Positions 45,428-54,845 are shown, counted from the stretch's first letter. The stretch is 64,000 bases of DNA from Chryseobacterium nakagawai (GCF_900637665.1 NZ_LR134386.1:4766501-4830500), one strand, 5' to 3'. The notes: a model not told the origin generated them from the sequence alone. Translations and numbers: made by a program.

Positions 45428-45440
45428 TTAACGCCGTTAG
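45428..45440 (+). promoter_or_regulatory. TetR-like operator copy
   Basis: TTAACGCCGTTAG, a palindromic half-site pair TAACG/CGTTA, 18 bp after the tetR stop codon. Confidence 0.6.
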
Positions 45441-45558
45441 GAAATTTAACACTTGATTAATGTAAAATATTTGTTAAAACCTTATTAAAAATAAAAAAAC
45501 ATCTATGTAAAACTCTACACGATTCGATTGTTAAAGGTACTTATTTTTTCTTTTTAAA

Positions 45559-45571
45559 TTAACACCGTTAG
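45559..45571 (+). promoter_or_regulatory. TetR-like operator copy
   Basis: TTAACACCGTTAG, 131 bp from the previous copy. Confidence 0.6.
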
Positions 45572-45693
45572 CAAAATTAACATGATTTACACCTCACATC
45601 TTCATATACTTAAACATTAAAAACAATTTTCAATTATGGAAACAATCGACTTGATCGGACATTAAAAATCTGTAATTTTTTTTTAACAATTCA

Positions 45694-45706
45694 TTAACAC
45701 TGTTAG
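45694..45706 (+). promoter_or_regulatory. TetR-like operator copy
   Basis: TTAACACTGTTAG, 135 bp from the previous copy and 72 bp before the adaptor start. Confidence 0.6.
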
Positions 45707-45778
45707 GAAAAAAAACAGCATTTATTAAAAAGAAACATTACTTCAATCTAACACTTTATTTAAAAAATTAAATTAACA

Positions 45779-46939
45779 ATGAACATACCTGGAAAAACAA
45801 GGTTTATTGTACTTATATCAAGTATAATTCTTTTACAGAGCTGCACCAAGGCTGCGGAAGGATCCAATACTGCACCTCCAGCTCCTGAACTTCCGGTTTA
45901 TACCGTTATATCTTCTCCTGCTACCACCTATCAGGAATTCCCAACTGCTTTAGAAGGGAAAAACAATGTGGAAATCAGATCTCAGGTTGATGGATATCTG
46001 GACAGAATTTATGTAGAGGAAGGCGCGTATGTAAGAGCCGGACAGCCTTTATTTAAAATAGATTCAAGAAGCTATGGCGAGCAGATGAATATGGCAAATG
46101 CTAATCTTCAGGTTGCCAACGCCAATATACAAAAGGCAAAAGTAGAAGTGGACAGACTTCAGCCTTTAGTTGCTGCAAAAGTTGTATCTGATGTTCAGCT
46201 TAAAACAGCAAAAGCCAACTATGAAGCCGCTATAGCTGCCGCATCACAGGCCAGAGCATCTGTTGGCAGTGCTAAAATCAATGTAGGATTTACTACGATT
46301 ACAGCACCCGTAAGCGGATATATCGGGCGAATTCCTTTTAAAAAGGGAAGCCTGATCTCAAGAACTGATCCTAATCCATTGACTTTACTATCAGACATCA
46401 GTGAAATTTATGCCTATTTCTCTTTAAGTGAACTTGATTTTATTGCTTTTCAGAATAAATATCCCGGCGCAACTTTAGAAGAAAAGTTAAAAAATATGCC
46501 TATGGTAGACTTGGTTATTGCAGACAACAGTACTTATCCTGAAAAAGGAAGATTAAGCATTGTAGACGGACAGTTTGACAAAACAACAGGAGCCATCAGC
46601 GTACGTGCCGTTTTTCCTAATACCAACGGAACACTGAGAACCGGAAATACAGGAAGAATACGTATGCCACAACTGATTTCAAATGCAGTGATTATTCCAC
46701 AGGAATCTACTTTCGAAATTCAGGATAAAACGTATGTCTATGTAATGGGCAAAGATAAAAAGGTAACCGGAAAACTTATTAAAATTTCAGGAAAAACAGA
46801 CAGTTATTACTTTATCTCTGAGGGACTTTCACCAGGAGAAAAGATTGTCTACACCGGAATCGGAAACCTGAAAGACGGAGCTTCCATCAACCCCAAAGTT
46901 ATTTCTTCGGATAGCTTATTAAGAGCAAAGCCGTTGTAA
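45779..46939 (+). CDS. RND efflux periplasmic adaptor subunit (AcrA/MexA-like)
   Basis: 386 residues. Lipoprotein signal (FIVLISSIILLQSC, Cys at 22). Lipoyl/barrel-sandwich halves are VEIRSQVDGYLDRIYVEEGAYV and FTTITAPVSGYIGRIPFKKG, around a helical hairpin (about 100-165), followed by the beta-barrel and membrane-proximal domains. It connects the inner-membrane pump (47096) to the outer-membrane channel (50500). First structural gene after a long leader with TetR sites. Confidence 0.95.
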   Translation: MNIPGKTRFIVLISSIILLQSCTKAAEGSNTAPPAPELPVYTVISSPATTYQEFPTALEGKNNVEIRSQVDGYLDRIYVEEGAYVRAGQPLFKIDSRSYGEQMNMANANLQVANANIQKAKVEVDRLQPLVAAKVVSDVQLKTAKANYEAAIAAASQARASVGSAKINVGFTTITAPVSGYIGRIPFKKGSLISRTDPNPLTLLSDISEIYAYFSLSELDFIAFQNKYPGATLEEKLKNMPMVDLVIADNSTYPEKGRLSIVDGQFDKTTGAISVRAVFPNTNGTLRTGNTGRIRMPQLISNAVIIPQESTFEIQDKTYVYVMGKDKKVTGKLIKISGKTDSYYFISEGLSPGEKIVYTGIGNLKDGASINPKVISSDSLLRAKPL

Positions 46940-46955
46940 CTGTTTAAACTTTTTT

Positions 46956-47060
46956 TACCACAAAAGTCACAAAAGCTTTTAAATAAGTATATAAAGTTGA
47001 ATTGATTATGATGACAAGTACATATAAGTATTTGAAAATCTTTAAAACTTAAGTGTCAAA
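46956..47060 (-). repeat. Single diverged copy of the 163-bp-unit element (inverted)
   Basis: ACCACAAAAGTCACAAAAG at the left end is the reverse complement of the unit end; AGTACATATAAGTATTTG-AAAATCTTTAAA matches the middle part. The CCCACAGATT end is missing. It lies in the gap between the adaptor and pump genes. Confidence 0.7.
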
Positions 47061-47095
47061 AGAAAGTGTAAGCAACTTAAAAAAATAAACTTCTT

Positions 47096-50000
47096 ATGTT
47101 AAAACAATTTATAGAAAGACCGGTCCTTTCCACGGTCATCTCCATAATACTCTTATTATTGGGAGCCTTGTCTCTCTTTAATCTGCCTATCGCCCTCTTT
47201 CCGGATATTGCTCCACCGAGTGTCCAGGTAACGGCTTTTTATCCGGGAGCTAATGCTGAAGTAGTGGCACGTTCTGTAGCAACCCCTATTGAGGAAGCTG
47301 TAAACGGAGTGGAGAACATGACGTACATGACTTCAAACTCAAGTAATGACGGTACCATGACTTTAAGCGTTTTCTTTAAGCAAGGATCTGATCCCGATAA
47401 TGCTGCCGTAAACGTACAAAACCGGGTCTCAAAAGCGATGAGCCAGCTTCCTCAGGAAGTGGTACAAGCCGGAATTTCAACGCAGAAAGTTCAGAATAGT
47501 ATGATTATGTTTATGGGATTATCCAGTGATGATCCAAAGCAATATGATGAACTTTTCTTACAAAATTACCTTAAGATCAACGTAATACCACAAATTCAGC
47601 GTATCCCAGGGGTTGCTCAGGCTCAGGTTTTCGGAACAAGAGATTATTCCATGAGAATTTGGCTAAAACCAGATCGCCTGGCTGCCAACAATCTTTCTCC
47701 ACAGGAAGTTCTGAATGCCATCAAAGACCATAACCTTGAAGCAGCTCCAGGACGTCTTGGGCAGGGCAGTAAAGAAACTTATGAATATATCCTTAAATAT
47801 AAAGGAAAGCTAAACAAAGGCGAAGATTACGAAAGTATTGCCATTAAAGCGAATAGTGATGGTTCATTCTTAAGACTAAAAGATGTTGCAAGAGTAGAAT
47901 TTGGTTCTTATACCTATACAGCAACAAACAGAGTAGACGGGAAACCCGTTGCTGGGTTTGCCATTTTACAAACTGCTGGCTCTAATGCCAATGAAATCCT
48001 GACTGAGATTGAAAAACAAGTAGATCAGTTCAGTACTACCTTGCCTAAAGGAGTGAAACCAATTATCATGTATAATTCCAAGGATTTCCTTGATGCTTCT
48101 ATTCATCAGGTAGTGGAAACATTGGTGATTGCATTTATTCTGGTATTTATTGTGGTATTTATTTTCCTTCAGGATTTCAGATCTACTTTAATCCCAGCCA
48201 TTGCCGTACCTGTCGCTATTATTGGTACGTTCTTCTTCCTTCAGTTATTTGGTTTCAGTATCAACATGCTTACTTTATTTGCATTGGTTCTGGCCATTGG
48301 TATTGTGGTAGATGATGCTATTGTAGTGGTAGAAGCCGTTCATTCCAAAATGGAACAAACAGGAATGCCTGTAGAACATGCTACTATGAACTCTATGAGC
48401 GAGATTTCCGGAGCCATTATTTCCATTACATTGGTAATGTGTGCAGTATTTATTCCGGTTGGTTTTATGCAAGGTCCTGCAGGAGTTTTCTACAGACAGT
48501 TCGCCTTTACATTAGCCATTGCCATTATGATTTCGGCGGTGAATGCTTTAACATTAAGCCCTGCATTATGTGCTATTTTCTTGAGCGATCCTCAGGGAGA
48601 ACATGGGGAGCATGGTCATAAAAAAGGCTTTGGTGCAAGATTCTTCAATGCATTTAATGCCAGCTTCAATAACATGACCAAAAAGTACATTTACAGCCTC
48701 AAATTTTTAATCAAGAATAAATGGGTGGCGATCGGAGGTCTAGTTGTTATTACTGCTGCAAGTATTTTCATGATTAAAAAAGCACCATCAGGATTTATTC
48801 CAACAGAAGACCAGGGATTTGTTCTTTATGCAGTGAATACTCCACCGGGAAGCTCATTGGAAAGAACACACAGAGCGACTGAACAGATTGACAAAATTAT
48901 TAATGGAGAAAAAGCCACCAATCACCTTTGGGTAGCCGATGGAATGAACTTCATCAGTAATGCGAATGCTTCTCCTTATTCTGCAGGTTTCATTAAACTG
49001 AAAGATTATGATCAACGAGGAGAAATGAAAGATCCGGATCAGATTGCTGCGGCATTAACAGGAAAAGTAAGCCAGGTAAAAGATGCCAATGCCTTCTTTT
49101 TCAACTTTCCTACGATTCAGGGATTTGGTAACGTTTCAGGTTTTGAATTTATGTTACAGGATAAAACCAACGGATCTTTTGAGCAATTGGGAACCACTAC
49201 TCAACAATTCATTGGTGAATTAATGAAGCGCCCTGAAATTGCCTTTGCCTTTACAACGTATGCCGCCGGAAATCCACAATATACTATTGATGTAGATACT
49301 GATAAAGCCAATCAGCTAGGAGTTTCTATAACCGAATTAATGCAAACTATGCAGATTTATTACGGAAGCAGCTTCGTTTCGGATTTCAATAGATTCGGAA
49401 AATATTACAGAGTAATGGCTCAGGCAGATATTCCTTACCGTACGGATATTAATTCTTTGGAGGGAATTTATGTGAAAAATAAATCAGGAGAAATGGTACC
49501 CGCTAAAACATTGGTTACCTTAAAAAGAACCTTCGGGCCGGAAACTGTGACAAGAAATAACCTTTTCAATGCGGTAACTATTAATGGTACTCCAAAACCG
49601 GGATATAGTACCGGAGATGCCATTAAAGCTGTAGAAGAAGTGGCTCAAAAATCACTTCCGAGAGGCTATGGGTATGAATGGACAGGAATTACGCGTGAGG
49701 AGATCAAAACAGGAGGACAAACAACTTTTATCTTCTTACTAAGTATTTTATTTGTGTATTTCCTGTTAGCTGCTCAATACGAAAGTTATATTCTTCCGTT
49801 TGCCATTATTTTAACTATTCCAACCGGAATATTCGGAGTATTTGCCTTCACAGGACTGGCAGGAATTGATAATAATATTTATGTACAGGTAGGATTAATC
49901 ATGTTGGTAGGATTATTAGCAAAAAATGCCATCCTTATCGTGGAATTTGCCGTTCAGAGAAGAAAAGCTGGAAGATCATTGATTGAATCGGCACTTCAGG

Positions 50001-50278
50001 CTTCAAGATTACGTTTAAGACCCATCCTGATGACTTCTTTTGCTTTCATCGTGGGAATGCTTCCATTAGTTTGGACGCAGGGAGCTTCTGCAAAAGGAAA
50101 CCATTCTATTGGGTATAGTACCGTAGGTGGAATGCTTACAGGAGTAGTATTCGGAATTTTCATTATTCCTGTGATGTATGTTGTCTTCCAATATCTGCAT
50201 GAAAAAATGCCAAGCAGAAAGAAGAAGAGACTTCTGAAAAAGCAAATGGAAGAAGAACTTCTGGCAACTCCTCATTAA
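47096..50278 (+). CDS. RND multidrug efflux permease (HAE-1 type, AcrB/MexB-like)
   Basis: 1060 residues, twelve membrane helices and two large periplasmic loops. The N-terminus is typical (IERPVLSTVISIILLLLGAL, then FPDIAPPSVQVTAFYPGANA). The proton-relay Asp pair in helix 4 is present at Asp406-Asp407 (GIVVDDAIVVVEAV), and the second-half motif GLLAKNAILIVEFA is kept. It exports hydrophobic compounds using the proton gradient. Middle gene of the adaptor-pump-channel operon. Confidence 0.97.
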   Translation: MLKQFIERPVLSTVISIILLLLGALSLFNLPIALFPDIAPPSVQVTAFYPGANAEVVARSVATPIEEAVNGVENMTYMTSNSSNDGTMTLSVFFKQGSDPDNAAVNVQNRVSKAMSQLPQEVVQAGISTQKVQNSMIMFMGLSSDDPKQYDELFLQNYLKINVIPQIQRIPGVAQAQVFGTRDYSMRIWLKPDRLAANNLSPQEVLNAIKDHNLEAAPGRLGQGSKETYEYILKYKGKLNKGEDYESIAIKANSDGSFLRLKDVARVEFGSYTYTATNRVDGKPVAGFAILQTAGSNANEILTEIEKQVDQFSTTLPKGVKPIIMYNSKDFLDASIHQVVETLVIAFILVFIVVFIFLQDFRSTLIPAIAVPVAIIGTFFFLQLFGFSINMLTLFALVLAIGIVVDDAIVVVEAVHSKMEQTGMPVEHATMNSMSEISGAIISITLVMCAVFIPVGFMQGPAGVFYRQFAFTLAIAIMISAVNALTLSPALCAIFLSDPQGEHGEHGHKKGFGARFFNAFNASFNNMTKKYIYSLKFLIKNKWVAIGGLVVITAASIFMIKKAPSGFIPTEDQGFVLYAVNTPPGSSLERTHRATEQIDKIINGEKATNHLWVADGMNFISNANASPYSAGFIKLKDYDQRGEMKDPDQIAAALTGKVSQVKDANAFFFNFPTIQGFGNVSGFEFMLQDKTNGSFEQLGTTTQQFIGELMKRPEIAFAFTTYAAGNPQYTIDVDTDKANQLGVSITELMQTMQIYYGSSFVSDFNRFGKYYRVMAQADIPYRTDINSLEGIYVKNKSGEMVPAKTLVTLKRTFGPETVTRNNLFNAVTINGTPKPGYSTGDAIKAVEEVAQKSLPRGYGYEWTGITREEIKTGGQTTFIFLLSILFVYFLLAAQYESYILPFAIILTIPTGIFGVFAFTGLAGIDNNIYVQVGLIMLVGLLAKNAILIVEFAVQRRKAGRSLIESALQASRLRLRPILMTSFAFIVGMLPLVWTQGASAKGNHSIGYSTVGGMLTGVVFGIFIIPVMYVVFQYLHEKMPSRKKKRLLKKQMEEELLATPH

Positions 50279-50309
50279 TTAAATAGTAACAAAAAATTGA
50301 ATTTATAAA

Positions 50310-50455
50310 CCACAAAAGTCACAAAATATTTCAAACTCTTAAGATATTTTAAAATTAAAATCTTGAATGTTAGAAGTACACATAAGTTTAGAAAATCTTC
50401 GATTTTCTTATCTACAAACATGAGTGTAAATCTGTGCAATCTGTGGGAAATAAAC
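50310..50455 (-). repeat. Single near-complete copy of the 163-bp-unit element (inverted)
   Basis: On the minus strand it begins TTTCCCACAGATTGCACAGA, has GAAGATTTTCTAAACTTATG in the middle, and ends TTTTGTGACTTTTGTGGT. It sits between the pump and the outer-membrane channel gene. Confidence 0.8.
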
Positions 50456-50499
50456 TATCTCAAAGTTTTGTACTCTATTAAGTCTATTAAACAAAAACT

Positions 50500-51912
50500 A
50501 TGAAAAGACTAAAAAATATTATAATAACATTCGCCATAGCTTTAGGATCTGTTTCGTGTGTGTCAAAACTGGCATACACGGAGCCGGACCTTCCGCTACC
50601 GGAAAAATTCCAGTACACAGCCACTGCTGATACAGCAAGTATTGCCAATCTGGAATGGAAACAATTTTTCAATGACCCTATTTTACAAGGTCTGATTGAA
50701 AAAGGAATTAAAAATAATTATGACCTTCAAATTGCCCTAAAACAAGTAGCTTCTTCACAGGAAAAACTGAAACAGGCAAAATACATGCAATATCCGGATG
50801 TTGGATTTGGGGTGGCTGCACAAATTTCAAAGCCATCCAAGAACAGCATGAACGGACAGAGCTTGAATTTATTTTTAGGGCAAAATCATGTTGAAGATTA
50901 TAATGCAGCATTCAATCTTTCATGGGAAGCTGATATCTGGGGGAAAATCAAAAACCAACAGGAAGTTTCCAGAATGCAATATCTGCAGACGTATGAAGGT
51001 TCAAAGGCTATTCAAACTCAAGTGGTAGCCGCTATTGCCCAGGGATATTACAATCTTCTGATGCTGGATAAACAGCTGGCAATTGCCAAATCCAATCTGG
51101 AGTTAACCAGTAATACTCTATTAATTACACAAAAAATGTGGGAAAGTGGTGATACAACCTCTTTAGGAGTTCAGCAAGCTACAGCTCAGAAACAAGCCAT
51201 TGAACTTTTAATTTCCCAATTGGAACAGAATATTGCCATTCAGGAAAATGCATTAAGCATTCTGGTAGGTGAAACACCTAATAAAGTCAACAGAACGATT
51301 GAAATGTCTGACACTTCACTGCCTCAAAATATCATGGCAGGACTTCCAGCAGCTATGGTAAGCCGTAGACCGGATGTGCGTCAGCAGGAATTGGTTTTAT
51401 TAGAGTCTAATGCTATGGTGGGAATTGCTCAGGCCAATATGTATCCTGCATTAAAGATTACTGCTAACGGAGGAGTCAATTCATTTAAATTTGATAATTG
51501 GTTTCAAATTCCGGCCTCATTATTTGGATCTGTTTTAGGGGGAATTACACAGCCTATTTTCCAAAAAAGACAATTGAAAACTGATTTTGAAGTCGCTAAA
51601 ATTCAAAGAGAGAAAAATGTATTGGCATTCCGCCAATCCGTATTAAATGCAGTGGGTGAAGTTTCTGACGCTTTGGTTTCTAATGAGAATTTAAAAATTC
51701 AGGAACAAAAAGCAGCTGAACAATCTACCACACTGAAAGATGGAATTAAAAGTGCACAACTTCTTTACAGAGGAGGTTCAACCAATTATCTTGAAGTGAT
51801 TACCGCACAGGGAAATTCTCTTCAGGCAGAGTTGAATCTGGCTTCCATTAAAAGACAAAGATTAAGCAGCATTGTAGATTTATACAGAGCACTAGGCGGC
51901 GGTTGGAAGTAG
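50500..51912 (+). CDS. RND efflux outer-membrane channel (TolC/NodT family lipoprotein)
   Basis: 470 residues. Lipoprotein signal (IIITFAIALGSVSC, Cys at 21). Two OEP-type helical repeats are visible: YDLQIALKQVASSQEKLKQA with AFNLSWEADIWGKIKNQ, and RPDVRQQELVLLESNAMVGI with LLYRGGSTNYLEVI. It provides the outer-membrane exit duct of the tripartite pump. Last gene of the operon, with a strong terminator after it. Confidence 0.95.
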   Translation: MKRLKNIIITFAIALGSVSCVSKLAYTEPDLPLPEKFQYTATADTASIANLEWKQFFNDPILQGLIEKGIKNNYDLQIALKQVASSQEKLKQAKYMQYPDVGFGVAAQISKPSKNSMNGQSLNLFLGQNHVEDYNAAFNLSWEADIWGKIKNQQEVSRMQYLQTYEGSKAIQTQVVAAIAQGYYNLLMLDKQLAIAKSNLELTSNTLLITQKMWESGDTTSLGVQQATAQKQAIELLISQLEQNIAIQENALSILVGETPNKVNRTIEMSDTSLPQNIMAGLPAAMVSRRPDVRQQELVLLESNAMVGIAQANMYPALKITANGGVNSFKFDNWFQIPASLFGSVLGGITQPIFQKRQLKTDFEVAKIQREKNVLAFRQSVLNAVGEVSDALVSNENLKIQEQKAAEQSTTLKDGIKSAQLLYRGGSTNYLEVITAQGNSLQAELNLASIKRQRLSSIVDLYRALGGGWK

Positions 51913-51934
51913 TAAATTAAATTATATTGTTTGA

Positions 51935-51965
51935 GATGCGGTTTTTTATGGACCGCATTTTTTTA
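51935..51965 (+). terminator. Terminator of the RND operon
   Basis: ATGCGGT-TTTTTATGG-ACCGCAT followed by a T run. Confidence 0.9.
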
Positions 51966-52034
51966 TTGTTAAATTATAGTAAATCAACATAAACTCTATG
52001 CTTTAAATGATCCCCAGGACATCTAATTATACAC

Positions 52035-52111
52035 TGTCATTCTGAACGGAACAACGTGGAGTGAGGAATCTCTGAAACAATATACAAGATTCTTCCTTCG
52101 TCAGAATGACA
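52035..52111. repeat. REP-like inverted repeat (TGTCATTCTGA family)
   Basis: TGTCATTCTGA at 52035-52045 and TCAGAATGACA at 52101-52111 are exact inverted ends of a 77-bp element with an inner GAATCT/AGATTC pair. A partial second copy (TGTCATTCCGAGGAATCTC) follows at 52130. Confidence 0.75.
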
Positions 52112-52276
52112 AACAATACATATAGTCTTTGTCATTCCGAGGAATCTCAATGTCTATTTCAATTTTTAAATGACTAAAGAAATTAAATTTCATCAATGCG
52201 AATCAATAGATTTTAAGAACAGTATTCCTTAAAGCCAAGCTCCTCTACCCTCTTATAATATTAATAGTTCAAAAAT

Positions 52277-53191
52277 TTATTTCTGAAACTGCTCAGTAAT
52301 CCAAAGAATCAAATCCTCATAATCCCGCTGAGAATATCCCAACTGCAAATAATGAATATCATCAGCCTTTCTATACCATGTCAATTGGCGCTTGGCATAT
52401 CTGCGGCTATTCTTTTTAATTTCAGAAACGGCAAATTCAAGATCCCATTCTTCATCTAAATATTTGAATAATTCAGTATAACCAACCGTATTCAAAGCAG
52501 TCAGTCCTTTGAATTTCTCCAAACCTTTTACCTCATCCAAAAGACCCTTTTCCATCATAATATCCACTCTACGGTTGATTCTATCATACAATTCTTCTCT
52601 TGGCGCTTCAATTCCAATTCTGATAACGTTAAAATCTCTGGAATCCTGAGAAACAGCAATCTGTTCAGAATATTTTTTACCGGTTTGCCAAATCACATCA
52701 ATAGCACGTAAAAGTCTTCGGTGATTGTGAATATCGACTACTTCAAAATATTCGGAATCTAATTCTTTTAAAATTTCCTGAAGTTTTTCAACACCTTCCT
52801 CTTCCATAAGTTTCTGAAGCTTTTCCTGATTTTCAACATTGGCTTCAGGCAGATCATTCAACCCTTCAATCACAGCTTTTTCATACATCATACTTCCCCC
52901 TACAAGAATGACGGTGTTATGTTTTTGAAAAAGTTCAGTGAGTTTTTTCAGGGCATCTTCTTCGTATTGACCAATTGAATAGTATTCTTCAACGGAAAGA
53001 TTGCCGATAAAATGATGAGGGGCTTCAGCCAATTCTTCTTCAGATGGTGCTGCTGTTCCTATTTTCATTTCCTTGAAAAACTGCCGGGAATCACAAGAAA
53101 CAATTTCGGTATTGAAATGTTTTGCCAGATCAATTGCCAGTTTTGTCTTCCCTATTCCGGTGGGTCCTACTACAGAAATCAGATTTTTCAT
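52277..53191 (-). CDS. miaA: tRNA dimethylallyltransferase
   Basis: 304 residues. P-loop VVGPTGIGKTKLAIDLA at the start, DSRQFFKEMKIGTAAPS, HHFIGNLSVEEYYSIGQY, and ILVGGSMMYEKAVIEGLND follow the MiaA pattern. The insert with basic residues and KRQLTWYRK near the C-terminus contacts tRNA. It adds the dimethylallyl group to A37 of tRNAs reading UNN codons. Divergent from yicC. Confidence 0.96.
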   Translation of the reverse strand: MKNLISVVGPTGIGKTKLAIDLAKHFNTEIVSCDSRQFFKEMKIGTAAPSEEELAEAPHHFIGNLSVEEYYSIGQYEEDALKKLTELFQKHNTVILVGGSMMYEKAVIEGLNDLPEANVENQEKLQKLMEEEGVEKLQEILKELDSEYFEVVDIHNHRRLLRAIDVIWQTGKKYSEQIAVSQDSRDFNVIRIGIEAPREELYDRINRRVDIMMEKGLLDEVKGLEKFKGLTALNTVGYTELFKYLDEEWDLEFAVSEIKKNSRRYAKRQLTWYRKADDIHYLQLGYSQRDYEDLILWITEQFQK

Positions 53192-53261
53192 CAGTGCACA
53201 TTCATTATTTTATCTGTAAAATAGAATCTTTTACAGATTTCACTGTGCTAATTTAAATGTT

Positions 53262-53269
53262 TATCTTTG
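53262..53269 (+). promoter_or_regulatory. Bacteroidota -7 element of yicC
   Basis: TATCTTTG, exact TAnnTTTG, 17 bp before the ATG at 53287. Confidence 0.55.
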
Positions 53270-53286
53270 TAGAACAATAAAAAACT

Positions 53287-54144
53287 ATGATTTTATCAAT
53301 GACTGGCTTCGGTAGAGCCGAAGGTGTTTTTGAAGGAAAAAAAATAACAATAGATATTAAATCACTGAACAGCAAGAGCTTTGATTTAAATATCAAAATT
53401 CCTTTACGTTACAAAGAAAAAGAATTTGAGATCAGAAAAATTCTTAACGATAGAATTATCCGTGGAAAAGTTGACTGCTATGTCAATCTTGAAAATCTTG
53501 AAGAATCTAATGATGTAAAAATTAATAAAGGTTTAATTGATTCTTACATCAATGAACTTAAAAATATTGCATCTGATGGTCCTAATTTTGAATACCTGAA
53601 AATGGCAGTAAGACTTCCGGATGCTATCACTTCAAGACCTGATGAACTTACAGAAGGTGAATGGGAAGCATTATCAAAAATCGTAAATGCTGCCGTCGAC
53701 CGATTTGAAGAATTCAGAAAAACGGAAGGCAGCATTTTACATGAAGAGCTTAACAGAAATATTCAAAATATTGAAAAGTATCTGGGCGAAGTGATTCCTT
53801 TTGAAGAAGAAAGAATTGTGAGTGTAAAAGAACGTTACCAAAAGACGCTGAAAGAATTCGAAAATGTGGATGAAACCCGTTTCTACCAAGAAATGGCTTA
53901 TTTCACAGAAAAATTGGATATTTCAGAAGAAAAGGTAAGACTTACCCAACATTTGAAATATTATAAAGAAGTAATGGACAATGAATCTTTCAACGGTAAA
54001 AAACTGGGCTTTATTTCTCAGGAAATCGGAAGAGAAATCAATACTTTAGGTTCCAAAGCCAATCATGCCGAAATCCAGAAATTAGTAGTGATGATGAAAG
54101 ATGATTTGGAGAAAATTAAAGAGCAAACGTTAAACGTATTGTAG
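53287..54144 (+). CDS. YicC-family endoribonuclease
   Basis: 285 residues. It begins MILSMTGFGRAEG and has the YicC N domain (KKITIDIKSLNSKSFDLNIK) and the C-terminal DUF1732 part (ARFYQEMAYF-like RFYQEMAYFTEKLDISEE, KLGFISQEIGREINTLGSKA). E. coli YicC is an endoribonuclease affecting RNA turnover; that role is transferred by homology. It precedes gmk, a pairing common in bacteria. Confidence 0.93.
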   Translation: MILSMTGFGRAEGVFEGKKITIDIKSLNSKSFDLNIKIPLRYKEKEFEIRKILNDRIIRGKVDCYVNLENLEESNDVKINKGLIDSYINELKNIASDGPNFEYLKMAVRLPDAITSRPDELTEGEWEALSKIVNAAVDRFEEFRKTEGSILHEELNRNIQNIEKYLGEVIPFEEERIVSVKERYQKTLKEFENVDETRFYQEMAYFTEKLDISEEKVRLTQHLKYYKEVMDNESFNGKKLGFISQEIGREINTLGSKANHAEIQKLVVMMKDDLEKIKEQTLNVL

Positions 54145-54231
54145 TAACGAGGTTGTAAGATATGCGGTCACAATTATTATTGAAAGATAAGTGACCCAAA
54201 ACTTTAGCCCCGGAGCTCGAAACTCAAAAAT

Positions 54232-54795
54232 ATGGATAAAGTAATTATATTTTCAGCACCATCTGGTAGCGGAAAAACTACATTGGTAAAGCACTCCCTT
54301 GAAATGTTCCCTGAATTGGAATTTTCAATCTCATGCACTACAAGACAACCAAGAGGAAGTGAAGTACATGCGGTAGACTATCATTTTTTGTCACCTGACG
54401 AATTCAGACAAAAAATTTCAGAAGATGCCTTTGTAGAATATGAAGAAGTATACACTGATAAATATTACGGAACTTTAAAATCTGAAGTAGAAAAGATCTG
54501 GAATCTGGGAAAAGTTGTTATTTTTGATGTAGACGTAAAAGGAGGAATTTCCCTGAAAAAATATTTTGGAGAAAAGGCGTTGTCTATCTTTATAGAACCC
54601 CCATCCATTGAAGAACTGGAACGAAGATTGATTTCAAGAAATACGGATGATGCAGAAACCATCAAAACACGTGTGGAAAAGGCTGAAGAAGAAATGTCCT
54701 ATGCCAACGAATTTGACAGGATTGTTATTAATTCCGATCTTGATGAAGCTAAAAAAGAAATAGAAAGTTTAATAAAAAGTTTTATCAATAATTAA
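54232..54795 (+). CDS. gmk: Guanylate kinase
   Basis: 187 residues. P-loop IIFSAPSGSGKTTLVKH, the GMP-binding segment SISCTTRQPRGSEVHAVDYHFL, and EYEEVYTDKYYGTLKSEVE define the family. It phosphorylates GMP to GDP. It lies 87 bp after yicC, probably in the same transcript, with nadA next. Confidence 0.97.
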   Translation: MDKVIIFSAPSGSGKTTLVKHSLEMFPELEFSISCTTRQPRGSEVHAVDYHFLSPDEFRQKISEDAFVEYEEVYTDKYYGTLKSEVEKIWNLGKVVIFDVDVKGGISLKKYFGEKALSIFIEPPSIEELERRLISRNTDDAETIKTRVEKAEEEMSYANEFDRIVINSDLDEAKKEIESLIKSFINN

Positions 54796-54796
54796 T

Positions 54797-54822
54797 GGCT
54801 GGAAGATGGAGGTCAGAAGATG
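54797..54822. repeat. GGAAGATGGAGG minisatellite copy
   Basis: GGCTGGAAGATGGAGGTCAG, related to the stretch at 44557-44581. Confidence 0.45.
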
Positions 54823-54845
54823 AAAGTAATCTACTTTCATCAAAA

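Larger units (their letters stand above)
45410..45778 (+). promoter_or_regulatory. Long regulatory leader of the RND operon with three TetR-like operators
   Basis: 369 bp without a gene. It contains TTAACGCCGTTAG (45428-45440), TTAACACCGTTAG (45559-45571) and TTAACACTGTTAG (45694-45706), all matching YTAACRCYGTTAG, the site at the tetR promoter. A nine-codon frame (METIDLIGH) at 45636-45665 may be a short leader or chance. No exact TAnnTTTG is evident, so the promoter position is uncertain. Confidence 0.65.
51913..52276. other. Intergenic region with a REP-like inverted repeat
   Basis: 364 bp. It holds the efflux operon terminator (51935-51965) and the TGTCATTCTGA element (52035-52111) with a second fragment at 52130-52155. 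No gene is visible. Confidence 0.6.
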
